A stretch of 64,000 bases of DNA from Brienomyrus brachyistius (GCF_023856365.1 NC_064548.1:12511642-12575641); one strand, 5' to 3'; shown: positions 50,804-62,804, counted from the stretch's first letter. Program-made: numbers and translations. The notes: a model not told the origin generated them from the sequence alone.

Positions 50804-51829
50804 GTAACATTTTCAGAGTAAATTTCAATTACAATAATTGAACGTACAATTGTGTATAGGAATTTTTAATAGGCTTATACATAAACTTAATTGTTGCATG
50901 ACTTAAATATTTTTTAATGTTTATAGCCTAGTGATTACATATAAAGAAAAACTTGTTGAGAAAGCAAAAAATAATAATAATAATAAATTAGCGCGATATT
51001 CATGTTTTTTCTTCTCTTTTAAGTAAGTAAAATGTCACAGACCATTTTCTTGGTTCCATAATCATTTAGCAAATAATTTACACGACAACGAAAACGCGAT
51101 GCACAATAATGCATGTGAATTCGATTCCTTTTCAATAAAGTAACCACTTGTTTTCGATGAGAGGATATATAAAATATGTTTAGGCTTCCCTCTAAAATGT
51201 TTACAGTACATCTGGTTGACCGAATTCTGTAAACTATAAACCGCCATCAGTCACAAATAGCCCTATTCCAGTTGTAATGTTTATTTTCAAGTAAATAATA
51301 ATAATAAGTTAATTAACTACAAAAAATAAACTTGTCAAACGTTTTATTTCGTATACCTTAATAAGCCAAATATACTTTGATAGCTTTATTCGTAGCTCCA
51401 TGTAAATGTTACGGCGAGACTTTTCTGGAAAATCGTCTGAACGTTAGACTAATCTAAATGCTGTCAACATAACAAGAAAATATGATTTAATTTCATTAAA
51501 AAAAATTGACAAATAAAGGTAATTAAGACGTACTTTATTAAAAACCTGACCTGGAAAGAAAATCAAATACGCGATACATCTCACATCAGCTTTTATAAGA
51601 TATTGAAGTGCCATCTTAGCGACAAGCATTCAGTGTCTAAAACAATTTTTTTTATTTTTTATTCTGTTTATTACCCACGAGCACAGAACTCAGGAAAAAA
51701 AGAAAAAAAAACAGAAATACGCATGAAATTAAAGTTACCAAGGGAAGGATATAGGCCTACATATTCACTGGATTATTTGCCGTCCACGCCGCGTCGTCCC
51801 AAACATTCATTGAAATTCAGCAGTAGAAT

Positions 51830-52776
51830 TCACGTTGATTTCCTAAGCAACCTTTTATCTTTGACTCTACGATTCTGAAACCAAATGACGACTTGCCTCT
51901 CCGATAGATTGGTTGAAAATGCGATCCGTTGCCTTTTATCTTTGGTAATAAACTTGCTAGTTGTATACTCTTTTTCAAGTTCCCTGAGCTGCAGCTTTGT
52001 ATAAGGCACCCGTTTCTTCTTCCCACGTCGTAATACACTGTTGACATCTGGCTGGCTTAGAGCTGTTCCCTCTTGAACCAAATAGAGAAAAATACGTCAA
52101 AAATGAATGGCAAGTGCCGAAAGGAAAACACGTTAAATGGATACATTTAGAACACATCTATGTACTACTTCAAGTTTCGCCAGTATTAATGTAGGCCTAT
52201 TGTCATGTATTACTTATTTAGTACTTACGGATCTCAGTAAATTTCCTACCAGTTTCAATGTGGACACTTAAGCTAATTCTAGAAAGGCGATAATGCGTTA
52301 ATGCTATTCCACGAAAATTTGATAACACATTGTCCATTATCACTGACGATAACAGAATCTTACATGCAAGCGCGACAGCTTTCACCAGTAAATTATAATT
52401 ATGGTTTTATTTCGACTTATGTTGTGGTACAACATCAAGACTTTCTTAGATACACGCACTGGGGTTTAGCAATACACAACTAAAATCAAACCTTCGTGGA
52501 TCTTACCTGCCCTCATGCCATGAATAGCTGAATTATACGTACTGCTGTAGAATTTGGCTATTTGGCCAGAATTGGGCAATGCTTCACGTTTTTCTAACAC
52601 GGACTGTCATGCTTAACATCTGAAAATATACTGTTGGAAGAAAGTAAGCGCCAACGAATATCTTTTTGGCCAAGTTTAATGTTTTTTTTTTCAGATATAC
52701 GGCAAAAAAATGTATGTGTGTATTACCGGGAAAAAATGTTTAAAATGTGTATATAATTGAGGAGATAGTTTCCCCC

Positions 52777-52833
<57 letters not shown>

Positions 52834-53407
52834 GTATTATACCTGCAAGATAAGATTTCCACACATGCGGGTTCACGGTCTGATTTTTTATGAAAGACAT
52901 CGGTCTGCTCCAGTTACTTGACCAATTCCACTGACAGCCAATGTTAATATCGCGCCCAGAGGATCCAGAAGCAGGTACATCGACATATCCTGGAATCCGT
53001 GGGGAAGAACCTGTGAAGTCTTGGAAAACACCGTACTCTTTGGTCTTAACTGGTAGTTCGTTGCAGTGCATCTGTCTTGCGACACTTGAAGTATCCGTAA
53101 GCGATTCCTTTAAATGTTCATTTAAAGTTTGCTTAATTATGTCCTGCTGAAATCCAGTACTATATTGTATTTTGAAACTGTAATGACTGTTTCCAAAACA
53201 ACAGCCGAAGCCAGCTGGTGAAGTGGTGGAGACTGACGAGCACGAACCCTGCCCATATAGGTTAGTAGATTCTGGGTTGATGGACGCAGATCTCTCCGCT
53301 GTTGAGTATGACCCTAACCGCAAAAAAGAATGGCTTGAACATGTCGGAAAGGACGGACAGTAGCCTCTTCCCTGGACCGAAGGGATATCCAGCCCCAACC
53401 CCGCCAT
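51830..53407 (-). CDS. hoxd13: Homeobox protein Hox-D13, short and diverged (two exons)
   Basis: Group 13 Abd-B class transcription factor, the most posterior HoxD gene; in other vertebrates it patterns distal limb/fin, tail and urogenital structures. Exons are 53407-52843 and 52071-51830, with a 771-bp intron (donor gtataa, acceptor gttcaag) splitting a Glu codon after its first base. The product is 268 aa. The start is ATG 53407 ([10 protein letters not shown]); a GTG two codons upstream is not a start. Recognisable parts are [11 protein letters not shown] (67-77; family form GYHFGNGYYS), RIPGYVDVP (137-145), HVWKSYL (181-187) and [15 protein letters not shown] leading into a homeodomain at 205-264 ([33 protein letters not shown]). 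Oddities: exon 1 is diverged and lacks Ala tracts, the homeodomain has unusual residues in helices 2-3 ([16 protein letters not shown]), and only four residues (RKST) follow it. Group 13 is secure; HoxD identity is from position and exon 1. Confidence 0.92.
52778..52833. repeat. (AAT)n microsatellite in the hoxd13 intron
   Basis: About 55 bases of AAT repeat begin roughly ten bases inside the hoxd13 intron, just beyond the 5' splice site at 52842. In the transcript this reads as a UUA-type repeat, which could affect splice-site recognition if expanded. Confidence 0.96.
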
Positions 53408-53620
53408 TTCCACCTTATGATTTTTTCCAAAGCATTATAATAGGCCGAACTGATTAAAAATGAATATGATCATGACTATACTGTAAATTTATTCAAGTGA
53501 ACGACGGCTGAAGACATAACCTTCTGCTGTTTTTGTTCCATGTTTACTTTACAGTTTACTCGGTTTACCGGTTGGTTAGTTGTGATCACGTGATATGCAA
53601 ATGTGTTGAAATTTAGTAAC
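53408..53620 (-). promoter_or_regulatory. hoxd13 proximal promoter region (G-box palindrome)
   Basis: The decamer ATCACGTGAT at 53585-53594 lies about 180 bases upstream of the start codon. The same decamer occurs at 22872-22881 where hoxd8 is missing. Confidence 0.5.
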
Positions 53621-54940
53621 ACATTACAATTTATCCTTTCGCCACAGACATTCATTGTTTAGGCCTATGTATAAAGCAGTTGGTAGTAAATATCGAACAA
53701 ATAAAATATGAATAATGAATATACCTGAGATGATGATGTTTTAAATACATCCTTTAATACCATAATCGTTAGGACATGACAGTGAACTTGAAAAAAATCC
53801 TTTAATTCTTTTTTGGCAAATGGTGCCATTTCATTTTTAAGCTAACCGGTATTGTATGCCAAGTGTTCCTATTTCTGAACCGGCAATGAAATTTTAAAAG
53901 GAGAACTATATCGCCTTCACGAGAAATAAAGCTAATATGGAATACAGTCTTTTCACGCCGATGAAATTAGTCAGGCCTTCCGCGTTAGGCTTAGAATAGC
54001 AAACTTGGCATTCTGGTTGGCTAACACATATGGAATCATCATTTATTTATAACCTGCTGAATCGCTTTGGAAAACAGGAACGGAAACGTAAACTGAGATT
54101 ATTATTATTAGACCCTGCACAATAAAATACAACCGAAATAGTAAACTAAGGATTCAATAATAACTTGAAAACAACCACACACTAATATGAATCGCAGTAT
54201 AAATTATCTTTATAAAAAAAACTACTTTTGTTTTTAAATCGGGTCAAGTTGTTCCAAAACATTATAGCTGAACGACAGATTAATGTGATATTATATTAAA
54301 ACTGAATCATCATGATATCTTTTCCTTGTATCGCCTTGCTCCGCAGACTGAAGTGAAAGTATTTGGTGCATGCATTCATTCATTTGGCCGGCACCTCTCA
54401 AAAATACATTAACAATGATTATATGTGTGGAATAGAAGCTAATTATAGAAAATTCTTCACATATTTTATTGTACAGTTTATAAAACGTATTTGTTAAACA
54501 TATTAGTCACTATAACTGAAGCCACATGCAGACACATGTATATAGCAAACCTGAGACTAAACAGACTAATGTATTCAGTTTATTTAAGAGAAAATGTACA
54601 TGATCTTATTCTTCTCAGTCTTTAATTATTAAGTCTGGCATTTGCATATAGTCTTCAAAAAGGTAAATTCCCAATAAATTCGCGTAAACTCGGGGCGTAA
54701 TTACTGTCAAGAAATATAACTCTAAAATGTATTTCCTTCATTTAAACTTTATTAATGTGATACATACAGTGGGGTCTTTCATAGTGTTGTCAACTAGTTT
54801 TCAGACGAAGTTGCTACAGGCAGGTCGATTTGTTGCTAAAAGTTGCTAAATGGCATTGTGACGTCATTATGCGACGTGGACAACAGTACATTATTGAACA
54901 ATTCGCCTACATTTTCTTTAATTTCTTATGAATTTATTAA
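53620..54940. other. Region beyond hoxd13, no Evx2
   Basis: AT-rich DNA without a recognisable gene on either strand. In other jawed vertebrates Evx2 lies several kilobases from hoxd13 in opposite orientation; no Evx-type homeodomain (RRYRTAFT... [13 protein letters not shown]) occurs here or in the transposon region to the window end. Confidence 0.65.
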
Positions 54941-54949
54941 CTAACTAAT

Positions 54950-57650
54950 AAAAGTTAGTTAATATGCTACCTAACTGTGGTAACTTTCCTGAAAGTTTTG
55001 TAACAATGAGTCTATCACTTAAGATCAATAGTTAATTAGCGAGTGTTTTTCGAATCCATTCATAATTAAAATACTTAGTTATCTCGTTCGTAGATTTACT
55101 AGTGCTCCGACCCACTCGCTATTTTGCTATTCTACTTGGTTCTTTATTAGAACTTTCGCTTGCAGTCCTGTCACAGAGACACAGAGAGATCACAAAACAC
55201 GCTTGAATGACGTTGGTGATGATGTATTAATTATAATAAGTTAATGCTGCAATATAAAACTATGATGTATGCTATAAAAGCGCAAAAGGAATTCGCCCTT
55301 GTAATACTTGCATACCTTGCTAGTACATAACAGGGTTGTGCAGCATTCAAAATTGAACTGAAAATGACCTTGAATTGAAATTTAGTTAAAAACATTAGTT
55401 GAGATCTGGTTCCAAAACTGCAATTTGAACTTAAATATAAGGAAGTTGAATTAAAACGCAGTTGATTTCTCATAAATCTGCATTGTGTAGCTGCAGCTGT
55501 AACAATACAGCTTAATATTTGAATACGCATTACACTGCATTTTAACATAAGCAGCATATACTTCATTTCCCCCACTATTATGAAAATGTATGTTATTTCG
55601 AGTACCTGGCTGAAAAGTCTGAGCATCTCATTGTTATTCTACATGAAAAAATGTCACATTTTAAGTGTTACAAGTAGAACAAATAATTTAACTGTCATTT
55701 TGTGTACCATTTTGGAAGATCACTTCATACAGTCATACAAGTATCACAACCCTATCCACGGAAATGAACTTTGAAGGTCGGCATGAAACAAATGCATAAT
55801 ATTAGAATTGATTAAAACAATTACACATTTATATCTTATAATTATGCACATTATAAGAACTATATACTTATTTATATTTTGCTATGTTAAATGACATTCT
55901 TGTGTTGTGTTATTGCATTGAATTTCTTTCAATTAAAATTAATTAAATTCTTCTTCCCGTCATTCCACTTCAAGTTCCAATTCAACATCCTAGCACATCA
56001 AACTCGCTATGTGTTCTGTCAGATCCTATAAACTGGGAAGGTGAGCCATCCCTCGCAATCAGCAATGACAGAGGACTGTGCAAGTCAACCAAAGACGGCA
56101 TTTCAGACAGCATTGTCCGGGAAGCCAAGTTGCTGGTCTAAGTGCTGTTTTGTGGGCAGACATGAACCCCTTGTACTGTCTCAGTAATGAACAATTCATA
56201 AAGAAATACAGGCTGACCTGGGGTGACATAATGAGCCTCCTTGGTATGGGGCAGGATGAAGTGAAACACACCAGAATGTTGCACTCTTTGTAAAGATTTT
56301 TGGAAAGGGTTGGAAAAAATCCATCTCACACTGAAAAGCAAGAAATATCCAGCCTTTCACTGAAATAATTTCAATCAAATAAAATCAGATTAAAAACTTA
56401 TGAATTCTACATCTTTGAGTTGATTGGAGTGTGTCGGAACATTCAAGCTGTAATCCATGACTTCCTGATTAACTGGGGTACAAACATGAGGTGACACAGA
56501 GCCCAAATTCCCTTAGTCATCCATCAACATGGGAAAGATAACAGAACACACAGACCAAATGAGGGAGAAGTGTACTGACCTTCATAAGTCAGGGAATGGG
56601 TATAAAAAATAGTTACTCGCCTGAAAATGCCCATTTCTACTGCTAGGGTGATAATAAAAAAAGTGGACATCAACTTGATTAAATTTATTTCAATGAAAGA
56701 ATGGATTTTCCTAATTTTTTCAATGTGACGTCACTCTACTTCACGAAAAGGTGGATTTTTCTCGAACCCTTTATACAAATCTTTATGAGGGGTGCCAGTA
56801 ACTGTGGAGGACGCTGTACGAGTTTCAGATGGAGGGGGCACTGTGTATGACACTACAATTGGTTTTCACGCCATGGCAGGCATTTTAGGTGCAGTTGATG
56901 GAGCGCTCAACCCTATTCATACCTGCAGCTTCTTGAACCTCACCTGCACCTGTTGAAAAGGGTTCTTGTTACTAGGCCTAAATGTCCAGCTGATATGCAA
57001 CCATTAAGGTAATTTTACAGACATTGTTGCCAAGTGGCCTGGGAGTATACGATGTGTATATCTGGTCCAGCTTTGGAGTGAGTCAGATGGCAAAGGATGG
57101 TGTGCTTGCTGGTGGCTGGTTATTGGGAGGCAGCAGGTATCTGCTTAGTGAATACCTGCTGACTCCAGTGTTGAATCCCCAAGCTGTGGCTGAGGAGAGT
57201 CATAACAGCGAACACCAAAGAACATATACTGCTGTAGAGGGGGCTTTGGGCATGTGGATGATGCGATTCTGTTGCCTACACAAGTCCTTGGGAGCTCTAA
57301 GATTTCCCCCTAAAAGCGGTTATTGTTGTGTGTGTTATCCTATACAACACTGCAGTAATTGTTTTATTCAAAAAAATATTTTTGACCACCTCCTCACTAA
57401 GTTATTTCAAGGCTTCCTTTGATAAGTTGCACTTCCTTTCTTGCTAATATACTTTCTTACAAGGCAGCAACATCACATTTTGAGTCCATTTATATATTTT
57501 TAACAAATACGCTAATTTATTTTGCCCATAATTTTGCTTCTGGTGTGTTTTATTGATTTTCTATTTTTTCTTCTTTTTTTTTTTAACATTTTGCATTGTA
57601 TGTTTTTAACATTTTGCATGTGTATGAGGTGACAACTATATAACATAAAT
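54950..57650 (+). mobile_element. Decayed PIF/Harbinger transposon, copy A
   Basis: Fragments of a Harbinger-family DDE transposase lie in order on the plus strand. The N-terminal segment reads LSNEQFIKKYRLTWGDIMSLLG (56078-56290), the central FHAMAGI...VDGALNPIH segment is at about 56850-56935, and the C-terminal GWLLGGSRYLLSEYLL with EHQRTYTAVEGALG is at 57110-57250. In active relatives the GDS motif carries the catalytic Asp; here it is GGS. Frames are broken between segments, so it is not functional. A non-coding 5' module (about 55060-55400) recurs at the start of copies B and D. Confidence 0.75.
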
Positions 57651-57699
57651 TTCACCATTTTAAATACGTGTACGTGTTTTTGAAAGTCTGTCCATTTCG

Positions 57700-59560
57700 T
57701 ATGCGGAAGCTGGGGAGGAGCCAACAAAGTACTACTTAAAGTTTGTTTATTTCTGAAATACCAAGGGTTTAGGGGAACACATGCGAATCTCGCTCTTTTA
57801 ACTGCGTCGTTTGTTATCTTCGCCCGGGTTCTCAGAGGCTTGCTTAACGGTGTCATTCGTAAGTTATGTCTTTTAACATAGAACTACGAACGACGTATCA
57901 TTAAGAAGATTCGGGAAACTCACCCGTGGTCCCCAAAACAAGTTAGTTAAGTATACCTAACGTAAGATATTCTTTCGTAAGGTTGGCCTGAGCCAGTCTT
58001 GGGTGGCTTTGTAACAATAATTATTTCATTATCTAGTACTTAAGATCAATCGTTAATTAACACGCGTTTCCCGAAACCTTTCGTATCTAAAGCAGTTCGT
58101 TATCTCCTTCGTAGATTTACGAGCGCTCCGACCCACTAGTTATTTTCTACGTTGTTCTTTACTTGAACTTTTGCCTGCTGTCCTGTCACAGATATCGGTC
58201 AAAATAGATGACAAAAACACATTGACAATCTTTTTTTGACACGTCAAATGCTGATGATGTAATAAGAGGTAAATACTGCAATATAAAAATATAATGTCGA
58301 CTATAAATTAGCACAAATGAGGCTCGTTGTTGTAACACGTGCATGCCATTTGGGTACATAACAGGGTTGTGTACCATTCAGAAGTGACTTGAGAATGACA
58401 AATTCAATTAATAAATCAGTTGAAAAGACGGTACAGAATCACAATTAAACTTTGAATATAGGAAAGTAGGATTAAAATGGAATTGATTTCACATAAATTC
58501 ATACACATAGTGCAAGTGCAGCATTAACAATGCAGTTTAATATTTCAATTTTAATCACCCAGCATGTTAACATAAACAGCATACGCTGAATCCCGCCCAT
58601 ACCCCCATCACGTGATCACAAATATTTATCGCAGTAAAAAGTAGCCGTCGGCCATGCCCTTCTGTTCGAGCACCTGCCTGAAAAGTCTGTACATGCCACT
58701 GTTATTAATAATGATACTTAAAGTGTCGCCTATAGAATGAACTGAGTGAAAGAGCATTTCATACAGTCATAAAAGTAACCCTACCACAATTAACCCTATC
58801 CATTTGGCAGCCCACAGCATCTCATTTCTGTTGCACCTACATACAATGTCCAGCAGGAGGGGATGCCTTGCATGACACTAAAATTGGATTTCATGCCATT
58901 GCAGGCATACCTGGCCTTGTAGGCACAGTGGATGGAGCCCTCAACCCTATTCATATTTGCCATCCCTTGAACCCGACCTGCACCTGTCGAAAAGAGTTTT
59001 TGGCACTAGGCCTAAATGTCCAGGTGATATGCAACCATCAAGGATGTTTTACAGACACATGGTGGTTATATTTGGTCCAGCTTTGGAGTGAGTCAGATGG
59101 CAGAGGATGGTGTGCTTGCTGGTGACTGGCTATTGCGAGACAGCAGGCATCTGCTTAGCGAATACCTGCTGATTCTTGTGCTGAGTTCCCAAACCGTGGC
59201 TGAGGAGAGGCGTAACACCTCAAACCAAACGCACACTGCTGTAGAGGGGGCTTTGGCCGTGTAAGAGATGTGATTCCGGTGCCTACACTCTCCGAAAAAA
59301 AGGGTAATAATTTGTACCTTTGCTTTCCACTGTGCCTGTACCCTCAAGAGTCTGCCAATTGTACCCTTAGCTGTAGGTAATTGCACTTTTAAAGCTACAG
59401 AAATGAAGTAATTATTTTATTAAAATACATGATTTGTATATCATACGTAATTCTGACCACCTCCTCAATACGTTGTTTTAATGCTTCTTTTATGGAGTAT
59501 TACTTCCTTTTCCTATTGTTGCATTTTAATTACAAGGACGTAACATCACATTTAATAATG
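57700..59560 (+). mobile_element. Decayed PIF/Harbinger transposon, copy B
   Basis: The 5' module is at 57710-58500 (ggaggagccaacaaagtact, gagcgctccgacccacta, tacataacagggttgtg shared with copies A or D). The central transposase segment FHAIAGIPGLVGTVDGALNP is at 58885-58945. The C-terminal segment around 59095-59265 reads LLRDSRHLLSEYLL and is interrupted. The N-terminal segment seen in A, C and D is missing. Followed by the shared 3' module (gaccacctcctcaatacgtt). Confidence 0.7.
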
Positions 59561-60835
59561 AATTCATAATGAAAGATAAGAAACCCACAGTTGGTTGTGT
59601 ATCTTTTTATTTACTGGGAAGATGGGCGGCTCCCCCCATTTCCAACGGCCCTGGAATGCAGTCACCTGCCTAACATACCAAAGTCATAGTGTATCGACAC
59701 TTTGGTTCATGAGGTTGATAAGAGTCGACACATCAGGTTCATTTACATGGAAGTAAATACATTTTTTTCCCCAAAACACCCTAGAATATTCCTTAGTATT
59801 TACTGATAAAGCACATTGGGCATTCTGTTATGTTGAGACAGTAACGCAACTTTCGGCTGTTGTGCCATCGCTCCTTCCAGTAGCAACGACCTGCACACAT
59901 ATTGGTGCACGCAGGTGTTTTTTAGAACAAATAAAAATAAAATGGTGAGATACCACAAGCTGGGGAGGCGGGTCCCTGCACTCAATCAGCGAAAATCATA
60001 TTTATGGGTCATTTGTTAATTCAGGATTTGGTTTGTTAGTTTTGTATTTTAGCTTCTCCCCAGTTCTGAGTAATGAAATATTTTGACGCATTACTGCAGT
60101 GCTGTATTTATAAAGAACACCACCTTCTCTCATGCCGCAGTCAGGCAGCTGCTGCGTGGGGGGAATAATCAAATTTTGATCCATCGATGTCAAGTTGATT
60201 GTCTAAATACTGTTTTGCGGGCTAACAAGATCTTCTTGGACTATCTTAGTAATGAGCAAGTCATAGAGAAATACAGACTGGTCTGGGGTGAAGTAATGAG
60301 CCTCCTTGGTCTGCTGCAGGACAGGGGCATTTCGAGATATTGGAAAAATTGGGGGCTAAGTGAAGGTCCCTGAGGCTTGACTTTTTTTTTTTTTTTTGAA
60401 GGAAGATTGGCACCTGGGCTGAAATACTCGGGGCTATAATCCCCAGTGATCGGACCTAACAATGCCCATGGGGCAGGAGAAATTGAAAAGAGAAACCCAC
60501 TGGTATTTCGCACTCAGTGCACTGTGCAGCTTCTGACAGCTCTCTGCTTCTCTGCCACCAGTGGATTCCGGCAGGCCTACATATGCACTTGACCTCAGCA
60601 CGGTTGATGTGTTCTGCATCTGTGCATGCATTGGTCACATTTCCATTGCACAGTGCACACAACTACATGCAGTTTCAAGCAGGAGGGGATGCTTTGCATG
60701 ACACTGAAATGGGTTTGCATGCCATTGCAGTCATATCTACCATTGTAGGTGCAGTGGATGGGACACTCAACCCTATTCATACTCACTGCATCTTGAATCT
60801 CATCTGCTTCTGTCCAAAAGGGTTCTTGGCACTAA

Positions 60836-61436
60836 TGCTGCATTCCACTTGAACTCGTAACTCGTAAATCCCAAGTTCCTGGTCGGAAATTTCAACTGGA
60901 ATGCCCCCTGAAGTCAGAATTCCGACTCGTGAACTCAGAGGAATCGACACAACCTCGAGCTCAGAATCCAAGATGGCTGCACCTTTTATCAGCAGAAGTT
61001 AATGCTGTAGTTTTACACTGCTTACTAGGAGTTGCATCTTATTTATGGCTCATTAAATCGGTCGCACACACAGTACTGTCCAACTGCCATCTGTGGACAT
61101 GCTGCTACCCCAAAAGTACCCCAAAATGTGTTGTTATCCACTGATATTGCTAACAACAGCTAGCAATTAGCCAGGCTAGAACTGGGGCCCATTTCATTAA
61201 GCAGGATTTCTTGCTCAAGCGGACAGCTTGTCAAATTTATGGTGTAAGTGAACAAAGATAAAGGCCATTTAAACTGGGGTACCTTAAATCCGACGAGTTA
61301 TCCAAGTAAGCAAGAAATGTACCTTTTTGAAACAGGTCCCTGGTACTGCTAAATGGTTTTCCGACTTCCTGTACACTGTTAACTCGTGTCATTCTCAGTT
61401 CCCAGTTCCGACCTCCGAGTTAAATGGAATGCGGCA
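60836..61436. mobile_element. Nested MITE with TAA target-site duplication
   Basis: A 601-bp insertion with imperfect terminal inverted repeats: left TGCTGCATTCCACTTGAACT, right end (reverse complement) TGCCGCATTCCATTTAACTC. It is flanked by TAA at 60833-60835 and 61437-61439. Copies A and B of the host element read straight through this site (ctaggcctaaatgtcc), which fixes both boundaries. A TAA/TWA 3-bp duplication is typical of PIF/Harbinger elements. No transposase reading frame is seen, so it is non-autonomous. Confidence 0.75.
61182..61342. mobile_element. Second MITE-like element nested inside the MITE
   Basis: Ends form imperfect inverted repeats of 33 bases (about 23 matches). The left end starts ctggggcccatttcattaag; the right end, reverse-complemented, starts cagggacctgtttcaaaaag. 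It lies wholly inside the 601-bp insertion. The target duplication is not clear, so exact ends are approximate. Confidence 0.5.
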
Positions 61437-62388
61437 TAAGCCTAAATGTCCAGCTGATATGCGACCATTAAGGTCATTTTACAGACATTGTTGCCAAGTG
61501 GCCTGGGAGTATACATGATGTGTCCAGCTTCTGAGTGTGTCAGATGGCAAAAGATGGTGTGCTTGCTGGTGGCTGGTTATTGGGAGACAGCAGGTATCTG
61601 CTTAGCGAATACCTGCTGACTCCAGTGTTGAATCCCCAAGCTGTGGCTGAGGAGAGTCATAACAGCGAACACCAAAGAACATATACTGCTGTAGAGGGGG
61701 CTTTGGGAGTCCTTGGGAACTCTAAGATTTCCCCCTGAATGTCGCTGTGCTGTTCTCGTTGTCTGCATGCATTGCAGTAATAATTTTATTAAACGTATTT
61801 TTGACCATTGCCTCAATAACTTGTCTTAAGGCTTTTTCTAAGAAGTGCTACTTCCTCTTCCTATTGCTACTTCCTCTTCCTCTTTTTACAAGGAAGCAAC
61901 ACCACCTTCTGAGCTGCTTTTTATATTTTCAGCAAATAGGTTAATTAATTAATTTTGTTCTTGGTTTTGGTTGCTTCGGTGTGTGTTTATTGATTTCTGA
62001 ATTAGTCGAAATTAGTTTTTTTTCTGACATTTATACAATACTGGTATGATAAGCATATAGCATATATTTTAAATATGTGCGATCGATGTTCCTATTATTG
62101 ACAGGCTGTGATTTTCTTACGCAGAGGCTGGGGAGGAGCCAGCAAAGTACTACTGAAAGTTTGTTTGTTAATTATGGAATAACGAAGGGCTTTGGGAAGC
62201 ACTTGCAGACTTCGCTCGTTCTTAACTTTTCTTGTTTGTTATTCGCTAAGATCCATCGATATTCTACGTTGTCCTTTAGAGCCACTTGAACTTTTGCCTA
62301 TTTTCTGTTAGACAGATGGACGTCGCCATAAGCAGATCACAAAAACACATTGGCGTTAATTTTTTGGACAACAAAGTAGTAGTATTAT

Positions 62389-62743
62389 CCATCCATCCAT
62401 TTTCCAAACCGCTTATCCTACTGGGTCGCGGGGGGTCCGGAGCCTATCCCGGAAGCAATGGGCACGAGGCAGGGAACAACCCAGGATGGGGGGCCAGCCC
62501 ATCTCAGGACACACTCACACATCATTCACTCACACATGCACTCCTACGGGCAAGTTTAGCAACTCCAATTAGCCTCAGCATGTTTTTGGACTGTGGGGAG
62601 AAACCGGAGTACCCAGAGGAAACCCCACGACGACATGGGGAGAACATGCAAACTCCACACACATGTGATGCAGGTGGAGACTCGAACCCGGGTCCCAGAG
62701 GTGTGAGACAACAGTGCTAACCACTGCACCACCATGCCGCCCC
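62389..62743 (-). mobile_element. SINE-like fish retroelement with 9-bp target duplication
   Basis: A 355-bp insertion whose head (minus strand, from 62743) begins gggcggcatggtggtgcagt. It carries a tRNA-like promoter: an A-box-like tggtgcagtggttagc and a B-box-like GGTTCGAGTCTCC. Its tail is a ggatggatgga repeat. It is flanked by the 9-base duplication tagtattat (62380-62388 and 62744-62752). Elements with this head and tail are widespread in fish genomes. The open frame on the plus strand across it (from 62286) is not a gene. Confidence 0.75.
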
Positions 62744-62744
62744 T

Positions 62745-62804
<60 letters not shown>

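Larger units (their letters stand above)
47830..51829. other. hoxd12-hoxd13 intergenic, no gene seen
   Basis: No coding gene. Contains a diverged local duplication (48180-48810 and 49060-49670), a long (GT)n tract (49293-49370), a GC-richer block with candidate regulatory motifs (50230-50655), a remnant of a dispersed repeat tail (50668-50720) and an (AAT)n tract (50743-50802). The right end holds the hoxd13 3' UTR. Confidence 0.65.
60000..62060 (+). mobile_element. Decayed PIF/Harbinger transposon, copy C, split by a nested MITE
   Basis: The N-terminal segment YLSNEQVIEKYRLVWGEVMS lies at about 60238-60300. The central VDGTLNPIHT segment is at about 60690-60832. Then comes a 601-bp insertion (60836-61436), after which the copy resumes with gcctaaatgtccagctgata (61440). 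The C-terminal segment is GWLLGDSRYLLSEYLL and EHQRTYTAVEGALG (61570-61710). This copy keeps the GDS motif lost in A. Frames are disrupted; not functional. Confidence 0.75.

Noticed and set aside
51830..53407. Possibility that the last gene is Hox14 rather than Hox13
   Set aside because: The homeodomain is uninterrupted and reads [13 protein letters not shown]...; exon 1 keeps Hox13 motifs ([17 protein letters not shown]), and hoxd12 is its direct neighbour.
57512..57856. Minus-strand open frame of 114 codons
   Set aside because: Lies in transposon-associated non-coding DNA shared with another copy; not conserved as a frame.
58607..58616. ATCACGTGAT decamer inside Harbinger copy B
   Set aside because: Same decamer as the hoxd13 promoter, but inside a decayed transposon with no adjacent gene; treated as chance.
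62286..62720. 144-codon open frame
   Set aside because: Runs through the SINE-like insertion; the apparent protein is a translation of repeat.
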